This document shows positions 40,197 through 40,229 of a DNA stretch of 40,229 nt, piece after piece. This stretch comes from Streptomyces violaceoruber (GTDB lineage Bacteria; Actinomycetota; Actinomycetes; Streptomycetales; Streptomycetaceae): contig JODI01000074.1 of the NCBI GenBank assembly GCA_000720805.1, positions 1 through 40,229 of the forward strand, given 5' to 3'. The position numbers and the translations under genes are program-made. The notes under the pieces were generated by a model, which had not been told where the DNA came from, ran no database searches, and worked only from the letters and a program-made list of their open reading frames with translations. Positions within the stretch are counted from its first letter, which is position 1. Each line of letters begins with the position of its first letter.

Positions 40197-40229
40197 GCCG
40201 CACCGGCCGAAAGCCCAAGTACGTCCAGT

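Noticed and set aside
37261..40218. Long minus-strand open frame opposite the dimethylformamidase-like gene and purC
   Set aside because: Same reason; purC is unambiguous on the plus strand and the antisense product shows no family pattern.

Overview
This window is high-GC DNA with strong GC3 codon bias, GTG starts and a gene order typical of a Streptomyces chromosome core. The succession of two SigB-type sigma factors, a Ser-tRNA, tadA, upp and later a Ser-tRNA, SRP RNA, dnaX, purD and purC matches, from memory, the stretch around the sigN/sigF, upp and dnaX loci of S. coelicolor. No search was run; all assignments come from reading translated sequence, motifs and gene order.

Layout. 1-2.7 kb: a MarR regulator and a DHA2-type drug efflux pump cut by the left edge, with a paired operator-like site upstream. 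2.8-6.1 kb: a small membrane protein, a lipoprotein and two SigB-family sigma factor genes (sigN-like, sigF-like). 6.2-10.8 kb: Dabb protein, small membrane protein, tRNA-Ser(CGA), tadA and its usual partner, a low-complexity protein, upp, a LytR_C protein and a small conserved protein. 11-13 kb: small secreted or membrane proteins, HdeD-like protein, HhH-GPD DNA-repair protein. 13-17 kb: a divergent iron-box-controlled set (siderophore-interacting flavoprotein; penicillin-acylase-like hydrolase, siderophore-type acetyltransferase, DUF985 cupin). 17-22 kb: CopC/CopD fusion, DUF72, zinc ribbon, and an ArsR-SRPBCC regulator translationally coupled to a RibD_C/DHFR-like reductase.

22.4-28.6 kb is the most unusual part. 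A four-gene operon encodes a phosphoenolpyruvate-synthase-type dikinase split into an ATP-grasp subunit (360 aa) and a swivelling-histidine/substrate subunit (611 aa), followed by an HD-domain phosphohydrolase and a PAS-GAF-PP2C-HATPase regulator. The split and subunit sizes resemble phenylphosphate synthase of anaerobic phenol degraders, but the carboxylase genes are absent and the HD protein sits where that system has a CBS-domain protein. I infer an ATP-dependent phosphorylation system for an unknown small molecule.

28.6-30.7 kb is a decayed 2-kb islet between two 40-bp direct repeats next to tRNA-Ser(GGA), with an integrase relic, a WYL-domain relic and poorly conserved genes. Another gene relic (DUF234-like) lies just before the dikinase operon. 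30.8-40.1 kb returns to core genome: SRP RNA, dnaX, purD, a membrane protein that looks like an M48 protease without its catalytic HExxH, an N,N-dimethylformamidase-like protein and purC.
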